In this document: one piece after another, positions 6,561 to 14,073 of the stretch | Numbering within the stretch: position 1 is the first letter of the stretch | Layout: the number at the start of each line of letters is the position of its first letter | Source: Leptospira sp. | GTDB taxonomy: Bacteria; Spirochaetota; Leptospiria; Leptospirales; Leptospiraceae | NCBI GenBank assembly: GCA_021413405.1 | Contig: JAIOQL010000398.1 | Location: forward strand, 1-23,155 | Reading direction: 5' to 3' | Length of the DNA: 23,155 bases | Notes under the pieces: model-generated | Told to the model about the DNA's origin: nothing | Database searches by the model: none | What the model saw: the letters and a program-made list of their open reading frames with translations, nothing else | Translations under genes and position numbers: made by a program

Positions 6561-6600
6561 GCAGGCACGAAAAAATTTCGTGCCTGCTGTCAGGCTTTTT
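6561..6600 (+). terminator. Rho-independent terminator of ssb
   Basis: GCAGGCACGAAA (6561-6572) and TTTCGTGCCTGC (6576-6587) form a perfect 12-bp stem with a 3-base loop, followed by TGTCAGGC and a run of five T ending at 6600. It lies 20 bases after the ssb stop. Confidence 0.85.
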
Positions 6601-6615
6601 CCAATAGGATAAAAT

Positions 6616-7398
6616 ATGAATTTTAAACGTGAAACTTTGAATCTGAACAATGGAAAAGCTGAGTTAATCAACATTCAGACGGGCCCGGAGAATACTCTTA
6701 CAAAAGAAAATCTGAAAGAATTCGAGGAAATCCTTGCTGAAATCAAAAAGAACGATTCGATAAAAGGTGCGATCATTTCATCTGAAAATCCTAAATTTTT
6801 TTGCAATGGTCTCGATGGTGATACACTTCTTTCAAAACAGGGTGATGAATTGTTGCAGCAGGTATTGAGTATTTGCAAGTTTTTCAAACCACTTCTTCAG
6901 TTCGATAAACCTCTCGTTACAGAAGTGACCGGACACGCAATGGGTGGTGGTGCTGTGATTACAATGGCCAGTGACTACAAATACATGCTTGATTCCGGTT
7001 GCAGGATTTCATTTTCTGAGGTGCTGGTCGGTCTCCCTTTGCCTGCAATTTTTGTCTACCGGATCCAGGAGTGCGTGCATCCTACAAAAATAAATGAAAT
7101 TTGTATGGAAGCGACTGCCTACAAAGGCAAGGAAGCAAAAGAAGTGGGGATGATTGATGAAGTGGCCTCTACAAGGGAGGATCTGCGCAAACTTTCTACA
7201 AAGAAACTGGATTCAATTTTCAGACTTCCACTGATTGGTGTGCGTCTTACGAAACAGAATATTAACAGAAAATCACTCTTTGAATTTGATGAGAATTTAA
7301 AAGAAACCGGAAATTTGATAAACAATCCGGGCATTCTGGCAAATCTTAAGGAAGGAATGCTTGCTGTTAAGGAAAAAAGAAGACCTGTTTTTACCTGA
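6616..7398 (+). CDS. Enoyl-CoA hydratase/isomerase (crotonase) family protein, isomerase-like
   Basis: A 260-residue crotonase-fold protein. The oxyanion-hole segment GHAMGGGAVITMASDY is at about residues 112-127. Hydratases use two catalytic glutamates. At the place of the first (Glu144 of rat hydratase) this protein has a hydrophobic residue in GGGAVITM. The second (Glu164) is retained in FSEVLVGLPL (about residue 138). One glutamate is the pattern of delta3-delta2-enoyl-CoA isomerases, and the C-terminal part (LPLIGVRLTKQNINRKSL) also resembles them. Its likely role is moving double bonds so unsaturated fatty acids can enter beta-oxidation, the carbon source of leptospires. The ATG at 6616 has a modest AGGAT upstream. 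The gene ends two bases before the end of the convergent ferredoxin-like gene, with no terminator between them. Confidence 0.8.
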   Translation: MNFKRETLNLNNGKAELINIQTGPENTLTKENLKEFEEILAEIKKNDSIKGAIISSENPKFFCNGLDGDTLLSKQGDELLQQVLSICKFFKPLLQFDKPLVTEVTGHAMGGGAVITMASDYKYMLDSGCRISFSEVLVGLPLPAIFVYRIQECVHPTKINEICMEATAYKGKEAKEVGMIDEVASTREDLRKLSTKKLDSIFRLPLIGVRLTKQNINRKSLFEFDENLKETGNLINNPGILANLKEGMLAVKEKRRPVFT

Positions 7399-7400
7399 CT

Positions 7401-8027
7401 CTATTTCACAATAATCGCTTTCGGAAATGTCGGGCAAGTCTGAACGCATTGCCCGCATCCCGTACATGTCTGATGAAACACAGGTTTATTCTTCCGGAAT
7501 GAAATGGCCGAATCAACCGGACAGGAAATTTCACAAGCCGAACAGGTTTTTTCACCTGACTTTGAATTGATGCAATAATCAAAAAGACTCTTTGCCTGGC
7601 CGAATTTAATCTCTTTTTTCTTCAGTGGTTTTAGGGCCTTGTCGCCGCACGAGTTTATGCACGGCCAATCCTTGCACATCATGCAGGCTTTGAGATTTAC
7701 ATCCATGGACGGAATGTTTTTTCCGGACCTGCTATCGAAAACCGGGAAAAGCACATTGTAGGTACAGGCTTGCACACAGTCTCCACATCCGGTACATTTC
7801 TTGAGAAATTTTTCTTTGGGTTGTAGAGCTCCTGGCGGGAACTTCAAACCTTTTGAAATCCGGTTTGATCTGGTTAGTTCAGGGGCAGATAAAAAAGAAT
7901 CGTCTTCCTCCTTGTCTTCAAATTCATGAATTTTTTCAGTTGCTGCAGAATAAATCTCCTCTGTTTTATTTATTGCGCCTTCAATCAGTTTTGAAAAACT
8001 TTTCTTTAGAAAATTTCTTCTGTCCAT
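7401..8027 (-). CDS. Ferredoxin-like protein with four 4Fe-4S cluster motifs (NapF/NapG-like)
   Basis: A 208-residue protein with sixteen cysteines in four groups: C78-C81-C84-C88, C115-C118-C123-C127, C152-C162-C165-C169 and C188-C191-C194-C198. Each can bind one 4Fe-4S cluster, so it is an electron-transfer protein. The order recalls the NapF/NapG/MauM ferredoxin group. The N-terminus DRRNFLKKS resembles a twin-arginine motif, but no hydrophobic stretch follows; instead residues 11-60 are charged and helical. It is therefore unlikely to be exported as it stands and may use the motif for chaperone binding, as proposed for some NapF proteins. No reductase partner is encoded nearby. Its ATG overlaps the murA stop by one base (TAATG), so it is translationally coupled to murA. 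Electron donor and acceptor are unknown. Confidence 0.8.
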   Translation of the reverse strand: MDRRNFLKKSFSKLIEGAINKTEEIYSAATEKIHEFEDKEEDDSFLSAPELTRSNRISKGLKFPPGALQPKEKFLKKCTGCGDCVQACTYNVLFPVFDSRSGKNIPSMDVNLKACMMCKDWPCINSCGDKALKPLKKKEIKFGQAKSLFDYCINSKSGEKTCSACEISCPVDSAISFRKNKPVFHQTCTGCGQCVQTCPTFPKAIIVK

Positions 8028-9328
8028 TACTCTTCGATTCTTTCGATCTGTGCTCCAAGAGACCGCAGGCGTGTATCAATATTTTGAAATCCCCTGTCTA
8101 TCTGAACAATATTATGTATGTAACTCACTCCATCGGCGCATAACGCAGCAATAACCATTGCCATCCCGGCACGGATATCGGGGCTTGCTACTTTTTGTCC
8201 ATACATTTTTGACGGTCCGATGACAACGGCCCTGTGCGGATCGCACAAGATAATCTGGGCTCCCATGGAAATAAGATTATCTACAAAGAATAATCTGGAT
8301 TCGAACATTTTTTCGTGAATCAGGACAGTTCCATTGCACTGGGTTGCTGTGACAAGTGCGACAGAAGTCATGTCCGCAGGAAATCCCGGCCACGGAGAAT
8401 CATCGATTTTTGGTGTAGCCCCGTGATAATCCGGAATGATCTCCATTTTCTGATCTGCAGGTACCAGTATTCCTCCATCGACAGGCCGGATTTCAATTCC
8501 GAGACGTGAATAAACCATCCGTATCATACGGATATCCTCCGGGTTTACATCCCGGATCATGAGTTCGCCCCTGGTTACTGCGGCAAGGCTTATGAAACTT
8601 CCCACTTCAAGATAATCCGATCCGATCCGGTGTGGCTTAGAAGAAGGATTGGCTTTCAGGGAACTCACTCCTTCGATTGTCAGGATATTTGATCCTATGC
8701 CGGAAATTTTTGCGCCGTTCCCATTCAGGAATCTGCAAAGACCCTGGACGTGGGGTTCACTTGCCGCATGACGTATGATTGTTGTACCTTCAGCGAGGCA
8801 TGCGGCCATCACTGCATTTTCCGTGGCAGTGACCGACGCTTCGTCGAGAAGCATATCTGTTCCTTTTAGTCGAGAGGTTTTGATTTCGTATCCGTCCGGA
8901 AAAACTTCTATTGTTGCACCGAGTGCCTGAAGAGCGAGAAGGTGAGTGTCGAGCCTTCGTCTCCCTATCCTGTCTCCACCTGGCCTCGGAAGAAAGACCC
9001 TGCCATTTAAGGCCAGAATCGGTCCGGCGAGAGTGACGGCTCCCCTGAGTTTACTGCAAAGTTCTTCCGGCAGATCTGATTTAATTGAACCGGTTTTTTG
9101 GAATGAAAATTTCCCCTCTTCAATTTCCGTAACTTCAATTCCCAAATATCTCAGGACTTCCATAAGCATGAGCACATCTGAGATCATAGGAACATTTTCG
9201 AGAATGATTTCTCCTTCCACCATACAAATTGCACCGAGCAGCGGAAGGGCTTCATTTTTATTTCCCTGGGGAATCACTGTTCCCGAAAGAGGATTTTTTC
9301 CGGTAATTTTGAAATAGGAAGAACTCAT
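8027..9328 (-). CDS. murA: UDP-N-acetylglucosamine 1-carboxyvinyltransferase, Asp-type active site
   Basis: MurA adds enolpyruvate from PEP to UDP-N-acetylglucosamine, the first committed step of peptidoglycan synthesis, in the cytoplasm. The 433 residues match the usual length. Visible family features include the substrate-binding NKNEALP (23-29), RPGGDRIGRRRLDTHL at 115-130, the ATENAVMAA segment, and GSDYLEVGSF. In most bacteria the loop reads GGC, with the Cys attacked by fosfomycin. Here it is Asp119 (codon 8972-8974 on the complement). The same Cys-to-Asp change is known in Mycobacterium, Chlamydia and Borrelia MurA and gives natural fosfomycin resistance; leptospires are indeed grown with fosfomycin in selective medium. 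The start ATG at 9328 has only a weak ribosome binding site. It is divergent from comEC and coupled to the downstream ferredoxin gene. Confidence 0.95.
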   Translation of the reverse strand: MSSSYFKITGKNPLSGTVIPQGNKNEALPLLGAICMVEGEIILENVPMISDVLMLMEVLRYLGIEVTEIEEGKFSFQKTGSIKSDLPEELCSKLRGAVTLAGPILALNGRVFLPRPGGDRIGRRRLDTHLLALQALGATIEVFPDGYEIKTSRLKGTDMLLDEASVTATENAVMAACLAEGTTIIRHAASEPHVQGLCRFLNGNGAKISGIGSNILTIEGVSSLKANPSSKPHRIGSDYLEVGSFISLAAVTRGELMIRDVNPEDIRMIRMVYSRLGIEIRPVDGGILVPADQKMEIIPDYHGATPKIDDSPWPGFPADMTSVALVTATQCNGTVLIHEKMFESRLFFVDNLISMGAQIILCDPHRAVVIGPSKMYGQKVASPDIRAGMAMVIAALCADGVSYIHNIVQIDRGFQNIDTRLRSLGAQIERIEE

Positions 9329-9441
9329 TGTTGCAGGCTAATAAGCTACATTTGCATTGCAAGAGTAAAATAATCGGTATATAAAAGGACTATTCCATAA
9401 AAAAAAATTACCGCACTGCAAATTAATTACCTGTAATTTAT

Positions 9442-11574
9442 GTGAGACATTTTTTTAGGAAAGTATTCCCGGTCGCGAGGCTTGCTTATTTTTTCCTGGG
9501 ATTTCTGATTTTTGAAAGGATAGAATCGGTTTTCCGGATAAACTGCATTCCGGTGATTCTGCTTTTAGTTGCAATTACCCTTCCGGCGTTATTCGGCAGA
9601 TTCAATAAATTGCTTTGGTTTTCAGGTGGTGTTCTGATCTCCGCAATCTACATTTTCTCGCAGTCAATAATTTCAGGACAAAATCCTGACCGGATTCTCG
9701 GCCTCCGGGATTGGGAAAATCTCAAAGAGATGTCTGAAAAAGTCAAAGTTACTCCACAGGATGAAATCCGAAAAGGCTTCCACAGGTCCCTGATTCAAAT
9801 TGGTGACCGGAATGTTTTTGCGATGATTCGTTTTTATGAAACGGCGGAGGCTATTCCCGTTCTGGAATGCAGTCCGGGGTCTCTAAATTTTCGCCGGGTC
9901 GAAAACAGTCGGGGTGATTATTTTAAATTTCTCGAAAAATATGAAAATTTTTATCTGATCCCGGATCTGAATAGATGTAAGGTTGTCTCCATGATTCCCG
10001 ATAAGCGAAAAAATTTCAAAAAGCAACTGGAAGAACTTCTGGTGAGAGGAGGTCTCACAGATTACAGTCACGACATCAGCCTCGGATTAATTTTCGGAGA
10101 TTCCAGTTACCTGGACCGGGAATTTAAAAAGAAAGCCAGGGAAGGGGGAATTTTACATTTATTTGCAGCATCAGGTTTGCATATTGGAGTGCTCATCGGG
10201 TTTGTATATTTCCTGATATCTAAACTTCCTTTTTCAAATTATTATTTGCTCCGATTGATTCCTCTCCTAGTTGCTTTCTGCTATTTGCATCTGCTCAATT
10301 ACCCTGTTTCGCTTTCACGCGCATATCTTTTTTCGACCTTCTTTGTGGTCGCGTCGATGTTTTTTAGAAAAACTCATTCAACGGATATCCTGCTCTATTC
10401 AGCCGCATTGATCTGTATTTTTGATTTTGATAATTACCTGACTCTATCTTTTAATCTCTCCTACTCTGCGGTTTGTGGCATTTTTTATCTGAAAAACCCT
10501 CTCGATGATATTCTCTTCGGGAAATTCAAAAATTTTCTAACCGATAATCTGACCATTTCACTCGCGGCTTCTCTTGGAACTTTTCCGGTTCTATTCTGGT
10601 ATTTCCACAGTTTCAGTTTCGGGTCAATCCTGATAAACCTGGTGCTGGTTCCGATGACATCGTTTATTCTACCGCTTCTTTACACTTCACTTACGCTGGA
10701 ATTTCTTCAGATTCCATTCCTAAAAGATATCTCCTGGGCTTATTCAGACCTTTTACTGCGTCTACAGGCATATCTTTCTGACTTTCTATCCGAAAAAATT
10801 TCGTTCTTCAGGGAATTTGAAAATTTCTCCATGACGCATCTCATTCTTTACATTTTGATCATGGTATTGCTAATTTGCCTGATCTTTGCAAAGGAATGGT
10901 TTCAAAAGAGAATAAACAAAGATCTTCTCGTTGAATGGAAAAAAAGAACTCTCTCACTAAGTTTACCGGAAAAGAAAAAGTTGACAACTCTCAATATTTC
11001 CGTGTCGGTAATTTTGCTGTCAGGCATTCTGATCTTTCTATTTGCGGGATACAATGTTCCGTCAAAGCAGGCAAAAACAGACTGGAAATCCGCATCATTT
11101 GACTATTACCTTGTTCAGTCGGGAAGCAGGCTTTACCTTGGAGGAAGCTGTAAATACAATTTTCAAAAAATAAAATCAATTCTTCAGAATCAGATCTGTG
11201 GCAGAAAAATAAATACGGTCAACCTGGAAAGCGAATCCTGCCTATCCCTTGCTTTTTTGTGCAAATCTTCCATTAAGAAATTGAATTATTCAGAAGACAA
11301 GATCGGCTTATGGAAAGAAAGATATCCGGAAATTACTTTTGAAAAGATTCGCGGTATTCGCAATGCTGTGGAGGGGGATGGATCTTTCATAGTCTTCTTT
11401 CGTCCCGCACAGGACAGTCTCGAAAGTCTGATCCGCTTCACTAAAGAAGGAAAAGGGAGAATTGTTTTATTTTTTCCATACAAATCCAAAGATAATCCGG
11501 AAGATTGGACTAAAAATCAAAAATTACTTGGAATAAATCAGGATTGGAGGTTTATTACTCCGGATGAGCTATGA
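9442..11574 (+). CDS. comEC: ComEC/Rec2-family DNA uptake channel, without a recognisable nuclease domain
   Basis: A 710-residue polytopic membrane protein. The first 70 residues are membrane segments, residues about 90-200 form a periplasmic OB-like region, and the competence domain follows with its signature HLFAASGLHIG at about residues 239-249 and many further membrane helices to about residue 490. In naturally competent bacteria ComEC carries single-stranded DNA across the inner membrane. Full-length ComEC often ends in a metallo-beta-lactamase nuclease domain. The last 170 residues here (after a helix near residue 525) contain no HxHxDH-like motif, so that domain is absent or degenerate. 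The start is GTG at 9442; an in-frame stop lies at 9424. The gene overlaps rsmA by 11 bases. Competence has not been firmly shown in leptospires, so the role in vivo is uncertain. Confidence 0.85.
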   Translation: MRHFFRKVFPVARLAYFFLGFLIFERIESVFRINCIPVILLLVAITLPALFGRFNKLLWFSGGVLISAIYIFSQSIISGQNPDRILGLRDWENLKEMSEKVKVTPQDEIRKGFHRSLIQIGDRNVFAMIRFYETAEAIPVLECSPGSLNFRRVENSRGDYFKFLEKYENFYLIPDLNRCKVVSMIPDKRKNFKKQLEELLVRGGLTDYSHDISLGLIFGDSSYLDREFKKKAREGGILHLFAASGLHIGVLIGFVYFLISKLPFSNYYLLRLIPLLVAFCYLHLLNYPVSLSRAYLFSTFFVVASMFFRKTHSTDILLYSAALICIFDFDNYLTLSFNLSYSAVCGIFYLKNPLDDILFGKFKNFLTDNLTISLAASLGTFPVLFWYFHSFSFGSILINLVLVPMTSFILPLLYTSLTLEFLQIPFLKDISWAYSDLLLRLQAYLSDFLSEKISFFREFENFSMTHLILYILIMVLLICLIFAKEWFQKRINKDLLVEWKKRTLSLSLPEKKKLTTLNISVSVILLSGILIFLFAGYNVPSKQAKTDWKSASFDYYLVQSGSRLYLGGSCKYNFQKIKSILQNQICGRKINTVNLESESCLSLAFLCKSSIKKLNYSEDKIGLWKERYPEITFEKIRGIRNAVEGDGSFIVFFRPAQDSLESLIRFTKEGKGRIVLFFPYKSKDNPEDWTKNQKLLGINQDWRFITPDEL

Positions 11575-12454
11575 AGGGTATCCTTTTTTTAAAGTAGCGG
11601 CCATCAGAGAGTTCTTAAAATCTCATGACTCGAATGTTTTGAAAAAATGGGGTCAAAATTTTCTGATTGATCCAAATGTAGTACGGATCATTGTAAATGC
11701 AATGCCGCTTAACGTATTAACCGGAATCGATGCGATCGTAGAAATTGGTCCGGGCCTTGGAGCTCTCACTTGCAGGTTAGTTGAATTTAAAAAAGAATTA
11801 TTGCTCTTTGAAATCGATCCTGTTCTTTGCAATTATTTGAGGGAAGCTGATTTCCTGCGAAATATGAAATTCTCTCTCTTTGAGGGCGATGCCCTGGAAA
11901 AGCTCCCTGCAATAAAAACGCGGAAAGTTTTTATTTTCGGAAATCTTCCCTACTACATTACCAGTGATCTCCTTGTTTCATTCCTGAAGAATTTTGAAAA
12001 TCTCGAAGGCGGAATCTTTATGGTTCAAAAGGAATTTGCACACAGGCTTTGCAGAGAAATTTCTTCTTTTTCTGTTTTTTCGTCAGCTTTTGGAGAATTC
12101 AAAATTTTGAAGAATGTGAGGGCATCCTGTTTTTATCCGGCTCCAAAAGCAGAATCAGCAGTAATTCAGTTTTTTCCTGATAGAATTTCTACCTACAAAA
12201 AGAAAGAAAAAATAGAAATTCTTGAACTTCTGCTGAAAACATTCTTCTGGGGGAAGAGAAAGACATTGCACAAGTCGCTGATTGACGCGCCTTTCATTGA
12301 TGAATCTGAAATCGCAGCGTCAACACCGGATTTTCGTGCCAGAATTCTCGATAGCATACTAAAATCAGGAATAGATGCCAGGAAAAGGCCGGAGGAATTG
12401 ACCAAAAAGGATTTTCATCGGATAGTCGAAAATTTTGTTAAGGATCGGGATTAA
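11564..12454 (+). CDS. rsmA: 16S rRNA (adenine1518/1519-N6)-dimethyltransferase
   Basis: A 296-residue methyltransferase that dimethylates two adjacent adenines near the 3' end of 16S rRNA, a late step in small-subunit assembly; loss of the enzyme gives kasugamycin resistance. Family motifs are complete: KKWGQNFLID (27-36), the SAM-binding EIGPGLGALT (60-69), the acidic FEID (82-85) that holds the ribose, GDAL (108-111), and the catalytic NLPYYIT (127-133). The C-terminal domain carries FYPAPKAESAVI and the GKRKTL helix. The ATG at 11564 lies inside the last codons of comEC, in another frame; GGAGG at 11546-11550 is 13 bases upstream, a long spacing. This suggests translational coupling with comEC. 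Confidence 0.95.
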   Translation: MSYEGYPFFKVAAIREFLKSHDSNVLKKWGQNFLIDPNVVRIIVNAMPLNVLTGIDAIVEIGPGLGALTCRLVEFKKELLLFEIDPVLCNYLREADFLRNMKFSLFEGDALEKLPAIKTRKVFIFGNLPYYITSDLLVSFLKNFENLEGGIFMVQKEFAHRLCREISSFSVFSSAFGEFKILKNVRASCFYPAPKAESAVIQFFPDRISTYKKKEKIEILELLLKTFFWGKRKTLHKSLIDAPFIDESEIAASTPDFRARILDSILKSGIDARKRPEELTKKDFHRIVENFVKDRD

Positions 12455-12483
12455 TCGGATATTCATGTTCCGGTTGAGAATCA

Positions 12484-12497
12484 TTTCCTTAAGGAAA
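12484..12497. repeat. 14-bp perfect palindrome downstream of rsmA
   Basis: TTTCCTTAAGGAAA reads the same on both strands. It lies 30 bases after the rsmA stop and about 25 bases before the -35-like TTGACG at 12521. Possible regulator site or weak hairpin; no function is shown. Confidence 0.45.
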
Positions 12498-12520
12498 GAT
12501 CACGGATAGTAACAAAATAG

Positions 12521-12548
12521 TTGACGGTATCCCTGATCCGGATACCAT
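12521..12548 (+). promoter_or_regulatory. Promoter with operator-like inverted repeat
   Basis: TTGACG (12521-12526) and TACCAT (12543-12548), 16 bases apart, look like -35 and -10 hexamers. GGTATCC (12526-12532) and GGATACC (12540-12546) form a perfect 7-bp inverted repeat with a 7-base spacer that fills the gap between them. A repressor bound here would block RNA polymerase. The start codon at 12555 is only six bases after the -10, so the transcript could be leaderless. Confidence 0.45.
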
Positions 12549-12554
12549 TAAATC

Positions 12555-12854
12555 ATGTACGGATTAGAGAATAGGGAAATATTAACACAGAAAATCCATG
12601 ATTTTAACGGAAACAATAAAGTTATCGGAATTTTGGCAGATGGATCTGAGTTGGCACTCATTTTTGAATCTCCAGAATTGAGACCTGGAGAAGTAAAGGA
12701 TCTCAATACCGGGATGGTCTACCGGATGGATCAGTTCAAATCATTCAGGAATTCTGTAGAACACTCCAGATACCGTGACACAAAAAATTTTGACGCCCGC
12801 GCTACCGGAAAATATATTACCGGTGGCCAGAATAAAAGAAGGAAAATGGACTAA
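12555..12854 (+). CDS. Small conserved-looking protein of unknown function
   Basis: A 99-residue soluble protein that I do not recognise. The first half looks beta-rich (KVIGILADGSELALIFES), and the second half is hydrophilic, ending in a strongly basic tail (GGQNKRRKMD). No signal peptide, membrane segment or catalytic motif is visible. The basic tail would suit nucleic-acid or ribosome contact, which is only a guess. No ribosome binding site precedes the ATG at 12555. The promoter-like hexamers just upstream would place the transcript start near the ATG itself, which would explain the missing site. It lies between rsmA and a glycosyltransferase gene on the same strand, 27 bases before the latter, and is probably co-transcribed with it. 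Codon use looks like its neighbours, supporting a real gene. Confidence 0.6.
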   Translation: MYGLENREILTQKIHDFNGNNKVIGILADGSELALIFESPELRPGEVKDLNTGMVYRMDQFKSFRNSVEHSRYRDTKNFDARATGKYITGGQNKRRKMD

Positions 12855-12881
12855 AGTTTTGTCCGGTGAACTGTTTAAACT

Positions 12882-13574
12882 ATGAAATTATCAATTATTA
12901 TTCCCTGCTATAATGAAAAGAAAACAATTCAGTCCATTCTGGAAACAGTTCGAAAAGTTCCATATAAACCGAAAGAAATCATAGTCGTTGATGATTTTTC
13001 AAAGGATGGGACAAGGGATCTTCTGAAAGGAAAAGTCGGGAAACTGGCTGACAAAATTGTATACCATGAATACAATCAGGGAAAAGGAGCAGCGCTCCGG
13101 ACCGGTTTTCAGGCTGCGACAGGCGACATTGTGATTGTGCAGGATGCCGATCTCGAATATGATCCCTTTGAAATTCCAGGTGTCATTGACCCGATTGTCA
13201 AAAATAAAGCGGATGTCGTTTTCGGATCCCGGTTTATGGGCGGCAGGCCTCACCGGGTGGTATACTATTGGCATAGTCTTGGAAATCTTTTTCTCACTAC
13301 CCTTTCGAATATGTTTACAAATATTAATCTGACGGATATGGAGACATGCTACAAGGCGTTCCGCTCGGAAGTTATCAAATCAATCGATATCGAAGAAAAG
13401 AGATTTGGATTTGAACCTGAGATTACCGCGAAAATATCAAAAATTAAAGACATCCGGATCTATGAGGTCGGAATTTCTTATTATGGACGGACCTACGCGG
13501 AAGGCAAAAAAATAGGCTGGAGGGACGGGTTCCGGGCTCTCTGGTGCATACTGAAATATAATCTGTTCAGATAA
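12882..13574 (+). CDS. Family 2 glycosyltransferase, polyprenol-phosphate mannose synthase-like
   Basis: A 230-residue GT-A fold glycosyltransferase. The N-terminal IIIPCYNEKKTI (5-16), VVDDFSKDGT (35-44), NQGKGAALRTGF (65-76) and the metal/nucleotide-sugar motif DAD (88-90) in VQDADLEYDP are all present, as is the MGG...R segment near 118. This is the pattern of dolichyl/undecaprenyl-phosphate mannose or glucose synthases, which move a sugar from a nucleotide donor to a lipid carrier at the cytoplasmic face of the inner membrane. There are no C-terminal membrane helices, unlike GtrB/ArnC-type proteins. The exact sugar cannot be told. The start ATG at 12882 has a weak GGTGA upstream. The 3' end overlaps the convergent DoxX-like gene by eight bases. 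Confidence 0.85.
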   Translation: MKLSIIIPCYNEKKTIQSILETVRKVPYKPKEIIVVDDFSKDGTRDLLKGKVGKLADKIVYHEYNQGKGAALRTGFQAATGDIVIVQDADLEYDPFEIPGVIDPIVKNKADVVFGSRFMGGRPHRVVYYWHSLGNLFLTTLSNMFTNINLTDMETCYKAFRSEVIKSIDIEEKRFGFEPEITAKISKIKDIRIYEVGISYYGRTYAEGKKIGWRDGFRALWCILKYNLFR

Positions 13575-13980
13575 TCTGCGAAATTTTTTCGCCTACAAAC
13601 GGAATGTCCCTTCGATGAAGGTACAAAGCGATGGCACTTGCGATCAGTACGATCATTGCGAGAGAAAATAGCATTCCTGCGTCATTCATTACATTAATCC
13701 CAAGAATTGTAAGATGACTCAGGATTGCTCCGCTAATAATTCCAATGGCCGCAATTGCACCGATTGCGATCGTTCTCGGAATCAATATCAAAATTGAAGA
13801 GATCAGTTCTCCGAATGCGGAGCCATATCTTCCCCAGGGCTCCATTTTAAGCGTCGTAAAAATAAAAACAGATTCTTCAGCGCCTGAAAATTTGAAGTAC
13901 AATGTTTGTAACATTACTATTGCGGCAATCGATCTGCAAACAAGACTAATTGCTTTTTGGGTTTTGGTTAATTCTGTCAT
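13567..13980 (-). CDS. DoxX-like small membrane protein
   Basis: A 137-residue protein with four predicted membrane helices (roughly residues 10-30, 52-68, 70-92, 100-123). The pattern SIAAIVMLQTLYFKFSGAEE followed by GRYGSAFGELISSILILIPRT matches the DoxX-like group, whose first helix carries the conserved F-K-(x)n segment and whose second has a Gly-Glu pair. DoxX-type proteins have been linked to redox balance and to quinone- or thiosulfate-related membrane complexes, but no activity can be assigned here. The start ATG at 13980 has no strong ribosome binding site. The gene stands alone on the minus strand, its 3' end overlapping the convergent glycosyltransferase gene by eight bases. The 93 bases upstream, to the next leftward gene, show nothing I can name. 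Confidence 0.65.
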   Translation of the reverse strand: MTELTKTQKAISLVCRSIAAIVMLQTLYFKFSGAEESVFIFTTLKMEPWGRYGSAFGELISSILILIPRTIAIGAIAAIGIISGAILSHLTILGINVMNDAGMLFSLAMIVLIASAIALYLHRRDIPFVGEKISQII

Positions 13981-14073
13981 GGATCTTCGGGCGGCTCCGT
14001 ACTTTCTGTAGATTCTGAATTAACCGGAGAAAGTTACAATAAGCAAGCCGAAAATATATCAATGAAGTGAATT

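Noticed and set aside
8946..9317. 123-codon open frame antisense to murA
   Set aside because: Lies entirely over conserved MurA sequence and has Ser/Pro-rich shadow-type composition.
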